Source: Crambe crambe
Lineage: Eukaryota > Porifera > Demospongiae > Poecilosclerida > Crambeidae
Length of the DNA stretch: 64,000 nt
Reading direction: 5' to 3'
Assembly (NCBI GenBank): GCA_963924555.1
Contig: OZ004582.1
Location: 372,001 to 436,000, forward strand
The notes beneath the pieces were generated by a model. It did not search any database, was not told the origin of the DNA, and worked only from the letters and a program-made list of their open reading frames with translations. This document shows positions 1 through 10,039 of the stretch, in pieces (the first letter of the stretch is position 1; each line of letters begins with the position of its first letter). The translations under genes were made by a program, and so were the position numbers.

Positions 1-41
1 CCTGGAAACCATGGCAATTTTCATGCTCTTCTAGACTTTAG

Positions 42-323
42 GACATTGCAAGTGCGTTTTGTGAGACATCCAATGTTATCAAAGCACTAGAGCAGCTGAG
101 AACAGATGTTGATTCTGTGCATCAAGGTTGGCATGAAGAAGCTACAAAAATGGCTGGTAATATTGAAGTCACACCATCCATCCCACGCCGATGTGGAAGG
201 CAGAGGAATAGAGACAATACCCCTGCTGAGAGTAGTGAAACCTATTACAGACGCACAGTAACCATTCCATTCTTAATTCAAATATCGGATCAGCCTTGTC
301 ACTACATTTTTTATACATGCTGA
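42..323 (+). pseudogene. hAT transposase fragment (ZMYM1/DUF4371 type)
   Basis: The frame is open from about base 42 and carries the block RRCGRQRNRDNTPAESSETY followed by YRRTVTIPFL, which I recognise from the central part of hAT-superfamily transposases of the ZMYM1/P52rIPK-like group, just before the RNase H-like catalytic core. The homology stops near base 287 and the frame ends at 321-323. There is no start codon and no C-terminal dimerisation domain, so this is an internal slice whose 5' part lies outside the window or was lost. It may derive from the same superfamily as the pieces at 42.55 kb, 59.4 kb and 63.9 kb. Identification of the family is fairly firm; activity is excluded by the truncation. 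Confidence 0.7.
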
Positions 324-664
324 AGATTTAATTTTTTGCATTTCCGTGAGGAGGGATAACCACAGGAACTTCCTTTAAAGAGGTACTGTAAAACTGCATA
401 TTGAATAGTTTGCCCATCATCGTCAATGGCATAAGATATCCTTCGTTGAAATTCTGGAGTCGACTCAAGTTGTACCACATTCAACTCAGAGGTTACAGGA
501 TCACACTCAACATGATATTTACCCCTAGGTTTCCCACCATGAAGCCACACACCATTGTCATCAGCACGCAAATCCAAAATACTTTTGACACACGACAAAT
601 CAACTATAAATACACTACCATAGCGGACAGATGTTGGTTTTCTGGTCTGCAGGCACAGTTCCAA
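311..664 (-). CDS. Unrecognised ORF, about 117 codons, probable transposon-derived exon
   Basis: An uninterrupted frame with a protein-like composition: a conserved-looking centre (LRADDNGVWLHGGKPRGKYH) and a second block (EFQRRISYAIDDDGQTIQYA). I have seen similar blocks in uncharacterised, multi-copy proteins of sponges and cnidarians but cannot name a domain. There is no ATG at the 5' end, and stops lie directly upstream (TAA TGA), so it is more likely an internal exon or a fragment than a whole gene. It sits tail to tail with the hAT remnant and downstream of the DIRS-like reverse transcriptase on the same strand, but nothing links it to either. Confidence 0.35.
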   Translation of the reverse strand: MELCLQTRKPTSVRYGSVFIVDLSCVKSILDLRADDNGVWLHGGKPRGKYHVECDPVTSELNVVQLESTPEFQRRISYAIDDDGQTIQYAVLQYLFKGSSCGYPSSRKCKKLNLQHV

Positions 665-835
665 TCATTAGTGTAAACAATTGATGTACAGTTAATCCTT
701 GTGATGGTCGAGCTGGAAGGGTTTTCATTTCAGGATCATGGTAATCATTACACACATCTGGAATTATTTGACGGATGATCTCACTTGCTGAGGAAGAACT
801 TTCATCACTCTGACCTAGTGGACCATTTTAAGCAG

Positions 836-1706
836 AATACTAAGTAGGGAAATCATTCGCCTCAGGAATGACCTCCCTGACCGTGGCTGCATGTTGTAGT
901 ACTCCTATGAGTGACTCCAGCTCTCTGCGAGTGCATTCTTTTCCCACTCTTTTAGTGTTGTCAGCAGTCGCTCTAATTTTTCTTCAGGTAGTCTCAACTC
1001 GCCTCTCACTGTGTCGATGACTATCCCCAAGAGGGTTATTACTGGGCTAGGCCCATCCTGGGGCCAGGGGGATTCCTAGCTCAGAACAAATCTTCTTCAA
1101 AGTTTGCAGATACTCATGGCAGGTACTGGAGCCTGGTGGGCCTATGACAGTAGTGCATCGGCCACTGAGTTAAAGATTTTTGGAGCTGACCTCAACCCAA
1201 ATGGCAACATTCCGTCTATATAATTTTCCCATCCCATCTCATGCCAAGCCATCTGCGATCGGCTAGATGAACTGGGATCAGCCGGTAGGCTGACTTGATG
1301 TCTATTTTTGCAATTAGTGACCCTACTCCTAATGATAGTGCTGTTGTTGCCACTTGGTCCACTGTGATGTATGACATTGAACACAGCTCTGGATCGATAG
1401 CGTCATTTACACTCTGGCCTTCTGGATAGGAGAGGTCTGTGATGAGTCTCCATTTTCCTGGCTGATATTTTTGGGGGATGACGCCAAATCGGTTAATGTA
1501 AGCTAGGGGTGCTGACTCTGGTAGTACATTACCACTGGCTACTTCTGATGACTGGCTGGTTTAAATGATCTGGTGGCATCAATGCCAATTTGAAAACCAT
1601 ATTTAATTCCCTCCAAGATGTATTTTACGAAGTCCCTATCCGGGTGCTTAGCCAACTTACTTTCCCACGATGATAACTTTAGTGGTGTTGTGATAGTTGT
1701 GATCCG
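836..1706 (-). pseudogene. DIRS/Ngaro-like reverse transcriptase, broken
   Basis: Read on the minus strand, the protein starts with the conserved lead-in SSWESKLAKHPDRDFVKYIL and GFQIG, continues with NRFGVIPQKYQPGKWRLITD, VNDAIDPELCSMSYI and AKIDIKSAYRLIPVH, then in a shifted frame YIDGMLPFGLRSAPKIF and, further on, RRELESLIGVLQHAAT. These are ordered blocks of the reverse transcriptase and RNase H linker of the DIRS-like retroelement group widespread in anthozoans and sponges. At least three frameshifts or stops are needed to read it through: near 1230, near 1130 and within 890-1060. No tyrosine recombinase is visible below 830. Its partner gag lies immediately upstream (1.98-2.94 kb), so this is one decayed element on the minus strand. 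Confidence 0.75.
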
Positions 1707-1984
1707 ATGATCCAAGGCCGAAACTTGTCGTTGAGGGTGTTTATTCAGTGACATGAGATCTTGTGTGTACCTGTAGGTCCCGCAACTTCCTAGATAAACC
1801 ATAATTATTATAATAGACTTTAGAATCACAAATAATAATAATATCACAGTCCAATAAGATTAAGATTAGCGATTAGCTACATACTTAAAGTAAACTCACT
1901 GCAAGAGTGAGTGATCACACCATAGGTGGAGTTACAGAAATTAGTGATAATAATAATAATATATTTTTTTTGTCCTAGTCCCTT

Positions 1985-2935
1985 GTCCTCATCTTCTGTT
2001 TTGTGGCCTGGATCTGCACTGTGAAGCTGGATGGGAACCCCGGCATTCCGTACATGTGAGCAAACCTACACGGAGTGAACCGACATCGGTTGCCTGCCCG
2101 GTTGTTGTATAGATCAGTGGCGTATCTAGCGAGGTGCTCAGGGTGCTCGAGCACCCCCCTCAGCTGCTAGCTAGCTTTTTCAGTAGGCTCGCTTCTATAG
2201 TTATCTATCCTAAAGCTGATCATCTAGCAAGCAGTTTAATACAGAAAGAGCAGCATTGGGTCAGAGTTCAATAATCACATCGGTGAGGCGCATGCGCCCG
2301 GCACGTTTTTACCCTAAATAATGCACATCTCGATCTAAAATTTCTGTGCTTCTTTATTCAGCCTGCACCTCACTTCTGATCCTGTACGCTGGTAAAGTAG
2401 GGTAGCTAATACTTAGGCCATCATCTGGGTATAATAAAGAGGATGTGATTAATCAAAAGTGGGCGTGGTTCGAAAAAATTTCGCGCGCGCTTACGCGCGC
2501 ATTCTCTATCTAGCACCCTCCTAGCTCAAATTCTAGATACGCCACTGTAGATGACATGGCTGAGTTGAGAACCTCGTTGCGTCATAGCGTGATCGACCTG
2601 TGAGCCTTGGGGGTACTGCGTGACTTGCCGATTCCGGGGCATAGACGCATTCGCCTGAAGAATGATGCTCACTTAGGCAGTATCTGCATCTATTAATAGA
2701 TCTTGCTCTCCCTGTAAAGGTTTCGTTGTAGAGGTTAAAATCTACCTGTCCCCAGTCTAGTGACTTTGTAAATGAAGCCTTCCTCCGGTAATATGTGACC
2801 CAGCCTTCACCTGCGAATGACCTGTTTTGGTATGCCATTAATCCCGCCACCTTCATCGGCCAGAACCGCTACCATTGAGGCATAGCACTCTACCCACAGG
2901 AGGATATTTGTCACCGGACTTGGATCTGTTTTACG
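1985..2935 (-). pseudogene. DIRS-like gag with zinc knuckle, split by a MITE
   Basis: The minus-strand reading gives VECYASMVAVLA, then GLMAYQNRSFAGEGWVTYYR, LDWGQVDFNLYNETFTGRA, and a knuckle-like CRYCLSEHHSSGEC (C-x2-C-x4-H-x4-C), the order seen in ORF1 of DIRS-like elements of this type. After the knuckle the frame is cut by the 433-bp insertion at 2115-2547. On the far side the same frame resumes with a Cys-rich segment (RCRFTPCRFAHM), likely a C3H1-type finger. Frameshifts precede 2850 and follow 2060. It lies just upstream of the DIRS-like reverse transcriptase on the same strand. Elements of this sort make cDNA circles that a tyrosine recombinase inserts; this copy cannot. Confidence 0.65.
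2115..2547. mobile_element. MITE family 1, copy 1 (433 bp, 5-bp TSD)
   Basis: The ends are inverted: CAGTGGCGTATCTAG on the left and CTAGATACGCCACTG on the right, a 15-bp terminal inverted repeat. The element is flanked by the direct repeat TAGAT (2110-2114 and 2548-2552). No coding frame is visible inside. The interior near 2455-2505 (a GTGGGCGTGG segment followed by a GCGCGCTTACGCGCGC palindrome-like stretch) is shared with the element at 13125-13452, which also has a 5-bp duplication, so the two belong to one family. The CAGTGGCG-type end with a 5-bp duplication suggests mobilisation by a hAT-like transposase with a 5-bp target site; that assignment is an inference. Confidence 0.85.
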
Positions 2936-3023
2936 ATTTTGGCAGGAAGTGTGCATGATGGAAACTCATTGAGGAGGGGTTGTTGTTACTGAGAGGATAG
3001 GTGGAGTGGCAACTGTGACTCCT

Positions 3024-5073
3024 TCAGTTGTCCCAGAGAACGTTGGTACCCTTCACAAGGTGGAAGTGGGCGGCATTATCCCAAGGCCTAGAATGGGTGG
3101 TGGAAAATTCCTGTGAGCCAGCCATACATGGATCACCACATACAAAAGATCTTTCCTTTGAATGCTTGTCAAATTCACTCTTCTGATGACTGGATGCTTC
3201 GGATAAGTTTATATGAACAAAGTTATGTAGCTCTGCCAACCTGGCTTGTAAGTGAGCTTGGTAAGAAGTAGGGTCAAAGGCAACAGGCTCAGAAAAGGCT
3301 GAGAATTTTGGTTCCCTACCATACATCAGTTGGAATGGAGAGTAGCCGGTGGATGAGTGCACAGCAGTACGATACAATCTTCTTTTGTGTCAACATATGC
3401 ATGTAACATTTGAAGTAGAGAACGATTCAGTCTTTCAACCATACCATCCCCTTGAGGGTGGTAAGCACGTGATTTGTTGATACCAAAAACTTCCAAAGTT
3501 TCTCTGAGAATTGTACTTTCAAAATTTCTCCCTTGGTCAGAGTGCAATACTTCAGGAATACCAGTTTGAGAAAACAGTTTTACCAATTCTGTTGTAATGC
3601 GAGCTGCTGTTTGGTCTGGCATTGTTATTCAAAGACAAGACATCAGTGACATCACTAGCCATGTATACCCAGTATGCTTCTTTTAGTATTCTCTGAAGTG
3701 TTTTGTCTACTCCAAGATGTCCAGCACTGGAATGGTCATGGTTATGTTGTAGAGCTTCTTTTCTCAAACTCATGGGCAAAATGGGAACTGTTACAGTAGT
3801 GGACGTTGGTCCTGGTGTGTAGCGTCTACATACTACTCCTTCGACCAGAAGCAGCTGTGGCCATAACTGCTTGTTGCGATGTAGTGGCCTTGAATTCCAC
3901 TCTTTTGCAGTAGGACAAGATTTTGACACACTCAGTGCATGCAGGATTGTTTTGATGATATCATCCTTTTGTTGAGCCTCTCTTAGCACGTCATATGGCT
4001 GTGTTAATACAGTAGCGGCTGTAGTATCTTCAGTCATGGACATGTCACGTGTGCCTCGACGTGATAGTGCATCATTGAGGATACCCTTACGATAAGAGAT
4101 TTCAAAATCAAATTCTTGCATTGCTAAGGCCCACCTGCAAAGCATTCCTTGCATCTTCTGTGCAGACAGCCACTGCAAAGGAGCATGGTCAGTCATTAGT
4201 TGAAAATTCCTACCGAGCAAGTAGTGGCGAAACTGCTTCAGAGCAAATAATTATTATTGCCAAACATTCCTTTTGGATGACACTGTAATTGCATTCTGAT
4301 TTGGTGAGTGTGCGGCTAGCATATGCTATCACCTTGCCTTTCTGCTCAAGAACTGCCCTTAATCCTATATCACTGGCATCAGTTTGGAGAGTGAATGGAC
4401 TTTCATCCCAACCTATCTTTGGATAGGCAAGTATTGGAGATTGTGAAAGTTTGGACTTAAACAATTGAAATGCATCTTCACAATTTCGTAAGTGGGGCCG
4501 CCACATTAGAAAAATTGGGGATATAGCGGCGATAATAAGATGCTAGTCCCAAGAATTGACGGATTGCCGGTGCATCTGTTGGCTGTGGCCAGCCTTGGAT
4601 TGCCTCAATTTTATGTTAGAAGCAGGTCTCACATTGCGTGGGAAGAAATGTCATATTGGGCTATCTAAGGTAGATCGTTAATCGTTGGAAAACCTGTCGG
4701 AGATGTTGTAGGCATCAGCCTCTGGAAGGAGCCAGGTGCACCTGTCAGCCCGAATGGGAACTGGTACAATCCCATTCCTGGGCCAGGGGAAAATGCTGTT
4801 TTCTGGTAATCATTTGGTTCCACTGGTAATTGCTAGTAGCCACTTTGGAGGTCTAGGGTAGAAAATACTGGAGTTGGACAGTCGGTCTTGGACTTCGTCT
4901 GGCAGAGGTAATGGATAAGCATCCTTGACTGTTCTTTTGTATAGTTCTCTATAACACAAAGACGAACACCACCTGATTTCTTAGGCACACATACGAGTGG
5001 TGCCATCCATGGGCTACTGCTTGGCTCAATGATATCCTTTTGAAGCATCTCCTCAATTTGTTTTTCAACTTAA
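3024..5073 (-). pseudogene. Gypsy A pol remnant (RT, RNase H, integrase)
   Basis: Starting near 5073 the minus strand reads the RT lead-in MLQKDIIEPSSSPWMAPLV and VPKKSGGVRLCV, then STLDLQSGY and, in a further frame, the YQFPFGLTGAPGSFQRLM motif. The YxDD metal-binding motif should follow but is missing; the sequence jumps to the WPQPTDAPAIRQFLGLA connection. RNase H begins at 4506 (FTLQTDASDIGLRAVLEQKG; KECLAI) and runs on as LMTDHAPLQWL. The integrase zinc domain (AGHLGVDKTLQRILKEAYW) is fused at about 3625 to the second half of the core (PEVLHSDQGRNF, YHPQGDGMVERLNRSL), so the first catalytic Asp is deleted. The 3' end keeps the integrase C-terminal region. Confidence 0.8.
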
Positions 5074-5099
5074 CCTGTGGTTGTTGTCGGCAATTCCTT

Positions 5100-5863
5100 T
5101 CCAGGTGACCTTGTCTGCCACAATTATAGCAGTACCTACGGTCTCGTTTGAACTGGCGCTGATTATTGCAGCTAAAACAACGGACTACTTGTTTGTGGGT
5201 AGTTAAGGCTGCAACTTGTTGTGTTAATTCAGTAATCTGTTCCTGTAGCTGTTGAACTTCTTTGTCTTTCTCGGTCACCATTGCTGCTTGTTCTTGTTGA
5301 TCCATTGTCATCAAGATTCGTGCTCGCTCTATCACCTTGTCATAGTTAGTGGTCTCACCTATTGGTCTTAATTGTCTGCTAACATACCTGATGAAGTAGC
5401 AACTGATTCCGTGTTCCTTGGTCCAAGTCTGGCATAGCTTGCAAAAGCAGTCTCTTTACATCCTGGACAAATATGAACAAGGGTTCACCTGGTCGCAATT
5501 TTCTTTTATGAAACTCATCCATTGAAACAAATGCCACTGGCGTCAGCTTGGAGTTATCTTATAGTCAGCTTGTTCTGCCTCACTCAATTCCAGCCACACA
5601 GCCAGAGCTTCTCCCTCCAGTAACGTAGGGAGCTTCAGTGCTTTCTTTGCATCATCCCATGCATTAGCCTTGCAGCATATCTCAAAACGTTGGAACCATT
5701 CACGAACATCACCTGCATCACTGGCCCCCCTCCCTACCACCCTCTTCACACCCAGATCCTTGGAAATCAAATTTACTGGTTTACTTTGGTGCTGGTGCTT
5801 GTGGAACTTAAATAAGCCAGATGTGCAGTCCCTTTCACACTGGCACACGTTAGGATGTAACAA
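5100..5863 (-). pseudogene. Gypsy A gag (capsid region and CCHC zinc knuckle)
   Basis: The upstream frame contains the capsid block VREWFQRFEICCKANAWDD followed by LPTLLEGEALAVWLELSEAE, typical of metazoan Gypsy gag. A frameshift near 5545 leads to a second segment (RKLRPGEPLFIFVQD-like, 5440-5520), and a third frame supplies a Gln-rich coiled-coil stretch and the CCHC knuckle CYNCGRQGHLERNC near 5090-5135, which in active elements binds the RNA genome. Immediately after the knuckle the sequence jumps into reverse transcriptase in another frame, so the C-terminus and protease are gone. Start codon uncertain. Confidence 0.75.
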
Positions 5864-6026
5864 AAAATTAACTGCATAGCTTGTGCATAGTGAAGTAGTT
5901 AAACCTCACATATGAAAGTAAAAGTAAAGCTTGTAATGTGTGTTCCTCTAACCAAGTCTGGGCTGTAACAATCATGTTCAATATTGGTAGATTTGCTGGT
6001 GGTATCATCAAGCAATGACTGTTGTA

Positions 6027-6527
6027 CTATGATACAAGATTGAGGAAGTACTTGTACACTGCATTACAAAGTGAAATCATAACAGAGCATCGAATATCAC
6101 TATCAACTGATTTTCCTTCACAAAACCCAATCCATCTCTGTTGCAACCTGGCAAGTTCAGAATGTTTCTGAACATCATAGTCAACATCTGATACATCTTT
6201 GCCAGGTGGTAATAAGAAAACACTACAGTACCGATGCCACTCCAACTGAAAGTTTAAGTACTTACATTTTCCCTTGTCACAACTTTTATATAGACTAGCA
6301 AATGTATTTGTCAAGGAGAGCATGATTTCTTTCATCAGGGATTCCGATTTCCAAAGCATTCCAAAATTGCATTCTACCAGGAACTTCTTCCATGTGTTTT
6401 TCAGCCTCAATAGTACACACAACGATAACATTATCTTAGTTTTCTCCGTCTTATTTAGCACTCTTCGTTTCCTTTTAGTGCCCCCCTCAGCCTCTTTCAC
6501 ATTTTTTCCCCGGTGCTGCTGTGGCAT
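6027..6527 (-). CDS. Hypothetical protein, 166 codons
   Basis: An intact ATG-to-stop frame with a basic N-terminus (MPQQHRGKNVKEAEGGTKRK), consistent with a nuclear localisation signal, then a Leu-rich helical-looking middle. I recognise no domain. The start lies about 105 bp from the start of a plus-strand frame at 6632, so the two could share a bidirectional promoter. No obvious transposon motif is seen, but the surroundings make transposon origin likely. It could also be the first exon of a longer gene. Confidence 0.35.
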   Translation of the reverse strand: MPQQHRGKNVKEAEGGTKRKRRVLNKTEKTKIMLSLCVLLRLKNTWKKFLVECNFGMLWKSESLMKEIMLSLTNTFASLYKSCDKGKCKYLNFQLEWHRYCSVFLLPPGKDVSDVDYDVQKHSELARLQQRWIGFCEGKSVDSDIRCSVMISLCNAVYKYFLNLVS

Positions 6528-6631
6528 TAGTGGAAGACATACAGCAATTTTTTGTAATCTTGAAAATTATTCTCCACGCATGCGCAGTAACTTTAAAAAA
6601 TGAGCCCTTCCCTTAGTGTGCTTGCTAGTGG

Positions 6632-7046
6632 ATGATGATCAACTCTGGGAACTTAACTGCCCACGGTAGTGTTGTGGTGCAGGGAGATAGGCGTGTAATT
6701 GTAACTCCACTTCAACCGGCTACAGCTATAGCGGTGAGTCTGAAATTCTATTTAAAGCCCACTTGTGGAGATTTTCTTATGCTCAATCATAGGCTCAACA
6801 ACCTATCTTCAGTTATCGTGTGAAGATAATAAATAATGTTACATGAGGTCTTTCAGTGGAAAATTTTCATCTATTACTGACCTCAAGGTTAAAATTATGG
6901 AAGAATTTGAAAGTCAAGTCCCACGAACTACACACTTTTCAGTTGGATATTTTGAAGGTGGGCGGCACTCCTCCAAAGAGTGGCTAGTAACTCCAGCGGA
7001 CCTCTCTGAATGGGGATATCACCAACCAAAGCAGTTGATATACGAG
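6632..7046 (+). CDS. Candidate two-exon gene, product unknown
   Basis: A first exon begins at ATGATGATC (6632) and ends at a good donor, GCG|GTGAGT (6732/6733). A second open segment (about 6846-7046) contains SSITDLKVKIMEEFESQV, VGYFEGGRHSSKEWLV and a C-terminal block, ending at a donor GAG|GTAAAT (7046/7047). The acceptor of exon 2 is unclear; TTTCAG at about 6853-6858 does not keep phase with exon 1, so the join is tentative. The YFEGRHSSKxWLV-like block recurs in uncharacterised sponge and cnidarian proteins, possibly transposon encoded. Divergent from the minus-strand ORF ending at 6527. Confidence 0.35.
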
Positions 7047-7252
7047 GTAAATGTTTTTCTCAACTTGCTAGCTTGAAAAAGCTCTTTGAAGAGTCTATCA
7101 TTACTGAAGATGAAATGCAGGAGCAAAAGAGTAGCATTTTGAAAACTTTAAGGAAATTTAGTTAATTGCATGATTGGACAGTGCTTCATGTACTAGCTAT
7201 ATCTAAACATAGATATTATTTCAAGTTGTCTAGTATGATACAATCACTGGTA

Positions 7253-8103
7253 TTATTGATTATAAATTTTACTATCGGCAATCCATCCTTCACAGTCTTG
7301 TGGTGTTATTGTTGAGAATGCACTATAAACTATAGTATCAATGTCTTGAATTGCTTGCATTTCATCTTGCATTGCTCGCATCATAGCTTTGGCTTTTGAA
7401 AATAATTCTTCAATAGGGTTCATATCTGGTGAATATGGGGGGAGCCAGTAAACGTTTCACCATCAACACTTCCTCTTACTATTCTACAAGCTAATATTCC
7501 TTCCACTGACATGATACAAATTGCTGATATGTGTTCTCCCCTTACCAAGAGTTGCTGTTTTCTTGCTGGCCTTCCTCTTAAGCTGTATCCCTTGGTTCTA
7601 AAAGTGTCCCGGTGATCAGTTCCAGTTTCATCAAGGAAGAGTAACATGTGTGAACTGAAAAGGGAGATATCTGCAGCAAACTTTTCACGCAGATCATCAT
7701 CTCTTTGTACAGCATACAACTTGAGTCTTTGTCTAGTGAAGCCAGCCTTGTTGAGAAAAACACAAATAGCACTCTCTGTGACATCAATACCTAGCTGTAG
7801 CTCGAGTTCATTCTTCAGCTCTCGAAGATATAGGCCTGGTTTGTCAATAACCAGGTGAAGAATAAAAAGCTCAGCTGATTTTGTGATTTTCCTGAATGAC
7901 TTCTCAGAAGGGTAAGCTTTCTTGTTAACACTGCCAGTAGTTTCAAACAGTCTAACAATACGTCGGACAGTAGATCCATCCACGCTCAAATTAGCTGCAA
8001 CTTTCTTGATGGGCAACTGTAAAGCTAATACTTGCCATACTAACCTCCAACGCAAGTCATTGCTGTATGGACTGCTCCTCGAATTTTCACAAGATGTCGA
8101 CAT
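7253..8103 (-). pseudogene. IS630/Tc1-like DDE transposase with internal deletion
   Basis: The N-terminal half is a helix-turn-helix DNA-binding region (DLRWRLVWQVLALQLPIKKV; DGSTVRRIVRLF), followed by the paired-like linker and the catalytic-domain start LLFLDETGTDHRDTFRTKGY with the first Asp, then SAICIMSVEGILACRIVRGS. After VDGETFT (about 7455) the sequence jumps, with a frameshift, directly to PPYSPDMNPIEELFSKAK, the block holding the third catalytic acidic residue, and ends with PQDCEGWIADSKIYNQ and a TAA at 7253. The segment carrying the second Asp (about 45-50 residues in relatives) is missing, so the enzyme cannot work. No terminal inverted repeats were recognised around it. Confidence 0.85.
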
Positions 8104-8219
8104 GGTCGCGCCGGCTAGCTAAGCGTCCCGACCCTTTATCAACCGAGAGGTTCAAAAATTGTTGGTTTGCACATGATCAGTGAGATAATTTTGGCAAGGC
8201 TACAAAAAAACCGTGTACT

Positions 8220-8306
8220 TATTTCTTCCTCTATCTCAATTTCGTCATAAATGTCATCTAGATACAAATAGAAAGGACTATCATCATCACAGTCACCACT
8301 TGCCAT
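8220..8306 (-). CDS. Short acidic exon (MASGDCDDD...), unknown
   Basis: A minus-strand ATG at 8306 opens an Asp/Glu-rich peptide, MASGDCDDDSPFYLYLDDIY, continuing EIEIEEE to near a possible donor (AAATAAGTAC). It lies 115 bp upstream of the IS630-like transposase and points the same way, so it may be a first exon of that transposon or of a small host gene. No domain recognised. Confidence 0.25.
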
Positions 8307-8429
8307 CTTGAGGGCATAGGTCACTTATTACGTACTTTGACGGAATTGTCACACGTGAGTTTAAGCATTAGTCACATTAGGTGTTTGTACGGCTCTATGG
8401 GCAGTTCGACACTCTCCCTCCCTTATTTA

Positions 8430-9507
8430 CTCTTGATGACGGTGTTGGCACCCTTGCCGCAATCTCCTACCTCGTCACAAAGAAAATTCACCTGACGAGG
8501 CAGTGCTCCGCAATTCACCCCAAAAACTGAACACTTCCTTGCAGTCAGGGGCCTGGGTGTAGTGGGTCAGATGGGAAATGCACCTGTTGGGCATAGTCAA
8601 AGCTGTAGTGTGCCCGGATGTCTCTGGAATTTGCAGGTGTTTGTGATGCAAGAGGAGGTGGCTGAAAGTTGTCGTTGGCACTGGTGAAAAACTCCTTGAT
8701 GCTGTGTTTACAGTCATCACATGTGGTCTTGTAAAATGACCGCTCACACTGCACTATCCTGAGGTGCTCCTGAGCTTCCTCCACCACACTTGACTTCTGC
8801 CTCTCGGGACAATTCGCAGCCTTCAGGATTGCTGAACTGTTTTGTTAACTTCACGTCATCTCTACTGTAACCAGGCACACGACCGGGGAGAAGCAGGGCA
8901 TGCTGTTCAGTAGGAACCGAACTACGTACTCCACTGACTTCAGCGTGAGATTGGCATTCGCTTAGTATTACCATGTACCCTGGGAGTTAGTCCATTCTTG
9001 CTAAGGGACGTGGTGATATTTTACAGCTTCTTCTTGCTGATCCCATGCAGGAATTGAAACATCCGACTGCACACAGATTTTCCCTGGTGGTAGTACGTCG
9101 TGTACACTCGTGTGAGGTGTTCCTATTAAAGGAACTAGTGGTCTTATGTCCTATCAAGAAAAGGGTTTATTAATAGTGCACACCTCTATCCATTGTAAAT
9201 ATTTGGTACTGATTTGAATGCTAGATGGGAGTTGTAAGCAATTTCTGAGCAGTAAGTTTAACTTATTTTTTCTAACTGTCACTTGAAAAATAGCTACTAT
9301 TAAGGGTTCTTTTATTTATTTTAAATGGAATACACCTCTCTTTGCAGGCCAAAATCTTGTAATTCTTCATCAAATCATCCAGCTGCTGCTCAGTATCCAG
9401 GGTCGAAGAAGTCGCTTATGACCTCCAGCATTGATTTGTGATCTTGCTCAGAAAACTGCAACTGATTCACAGCTTTTGCTGCTTCACTAGCAGAATACTT
9501 AGCCATT
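8430..9507 (-). pseudogene. HYSFD-type transposon protein, multi-frame remnant
   Basis: Blocks in order on the minus strand: an N-terminal exon with ATG at 9507 (MAKYSASEAAKAVNQLQFSE), LLPGRVPGYSRDDVKL (about 8870), a coiled segment (VEEAQEHLRIVQCERSFYKT), then RAHYSFDYAQQVHFPSDPLH and, in another frame, ARKCSVFGVNCGALPRQVNF followed by GKGANTVI. This order matches a large uncharacterised protein family in fish, corals and sponges whose C-terminal half resembles a DDE-type nuclease; function as a transposase is inferred. At least three frame changes occur and the C-terminal catalytic region is lost below 8430. The 350 bp between 8980 and 9330 show no recognisable coding. Confidence 0.55.
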
Positions 9508-9519
9508 ATAATACAATTT

Positions 9520-10030
9520 CAATGAATTGCATTTGTGGTTACTGTGGTAACAACTATTTTAACAAAGGGAAATTCCCGGAATTATTGTGTTTACATAAGC
9601 CGTAATCTGTCAATTGCAAGTGCGTTTGAACATTGCACAATTCCGTGACCTTTGTGGACTTTGTGAAAGCGCAGGAAGGCTTGCGTTGTGGCCAGTCTTA
9701 TCTTGAGCGGAGTGATGCAAGTGTGGGCTGCTTATAACAACTCTAGATTCTGGTGCTACTCATGTTCAAGTTGGGGCCTATCAATCTTCTGGAAGAGATG
9801 TTTCTGTGTGATATGTTGGCTTCTGCTGTCACTCATGAAGTGGAAGTTATTAGTGTAAGATTAAAGTTTGTCCACAGCACTTACTTAGTGCAAGGCTACT
9901 TTGAGGAGATAAGTATGTGTATAGCTGTCTTAATTGAGATAGTTTTGGTACTAGGGACTTTAAGATGTGTTTACAGTGAAATAGGTTGAATTAGGCTGTG
10001 CTAGTCATCTAAGTAGCCTCTTTTTATGTG
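9520..10030. other. Non-coding upstream region of the pogo element
   Basis: AT-rich sequence with one weak plus-strand frame (9753-9989) that shows no conserved block and no convincing splice sites. The stretch ends in a good acceptor, CCTTACAG at 10031-10038, two bases before the pogo ATG, so part of it may be a 5' UTR intron of that transposon. Confidence 0.4.
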
Positions 10031-10039
10031 CCTTACAGA

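Larger units (their letters stand above)
3024..5863 (-). mobile_element. Gypsy (Ty3-type) retrotransposon copy A, internally deleted
   Basis: The minus strand carries gag, reverse transcriptase, RNase H and integrase in Ty3/Gypsy order, but protease is missing, the RT active-site segment is missing and the integrase core is cut. Frames change several times. I see no convincing LTR pair at either end: the region above 5870 and below 3020 shows no matching direct repeat by eye, so the element is probably truncated. Its lower end abuts the DIRS-like gag. The copy is dead but retains enough sequence to classify. Confidence 0.85.

Noticed and set aside
9753..9989. 78-codon plus-strand ORF as a small membrane protein
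   Set aside because: Hydrophobic by AT-rich codon bias, no ATG context or conservation visible, and lies in the likely 5' region of the pogo element.
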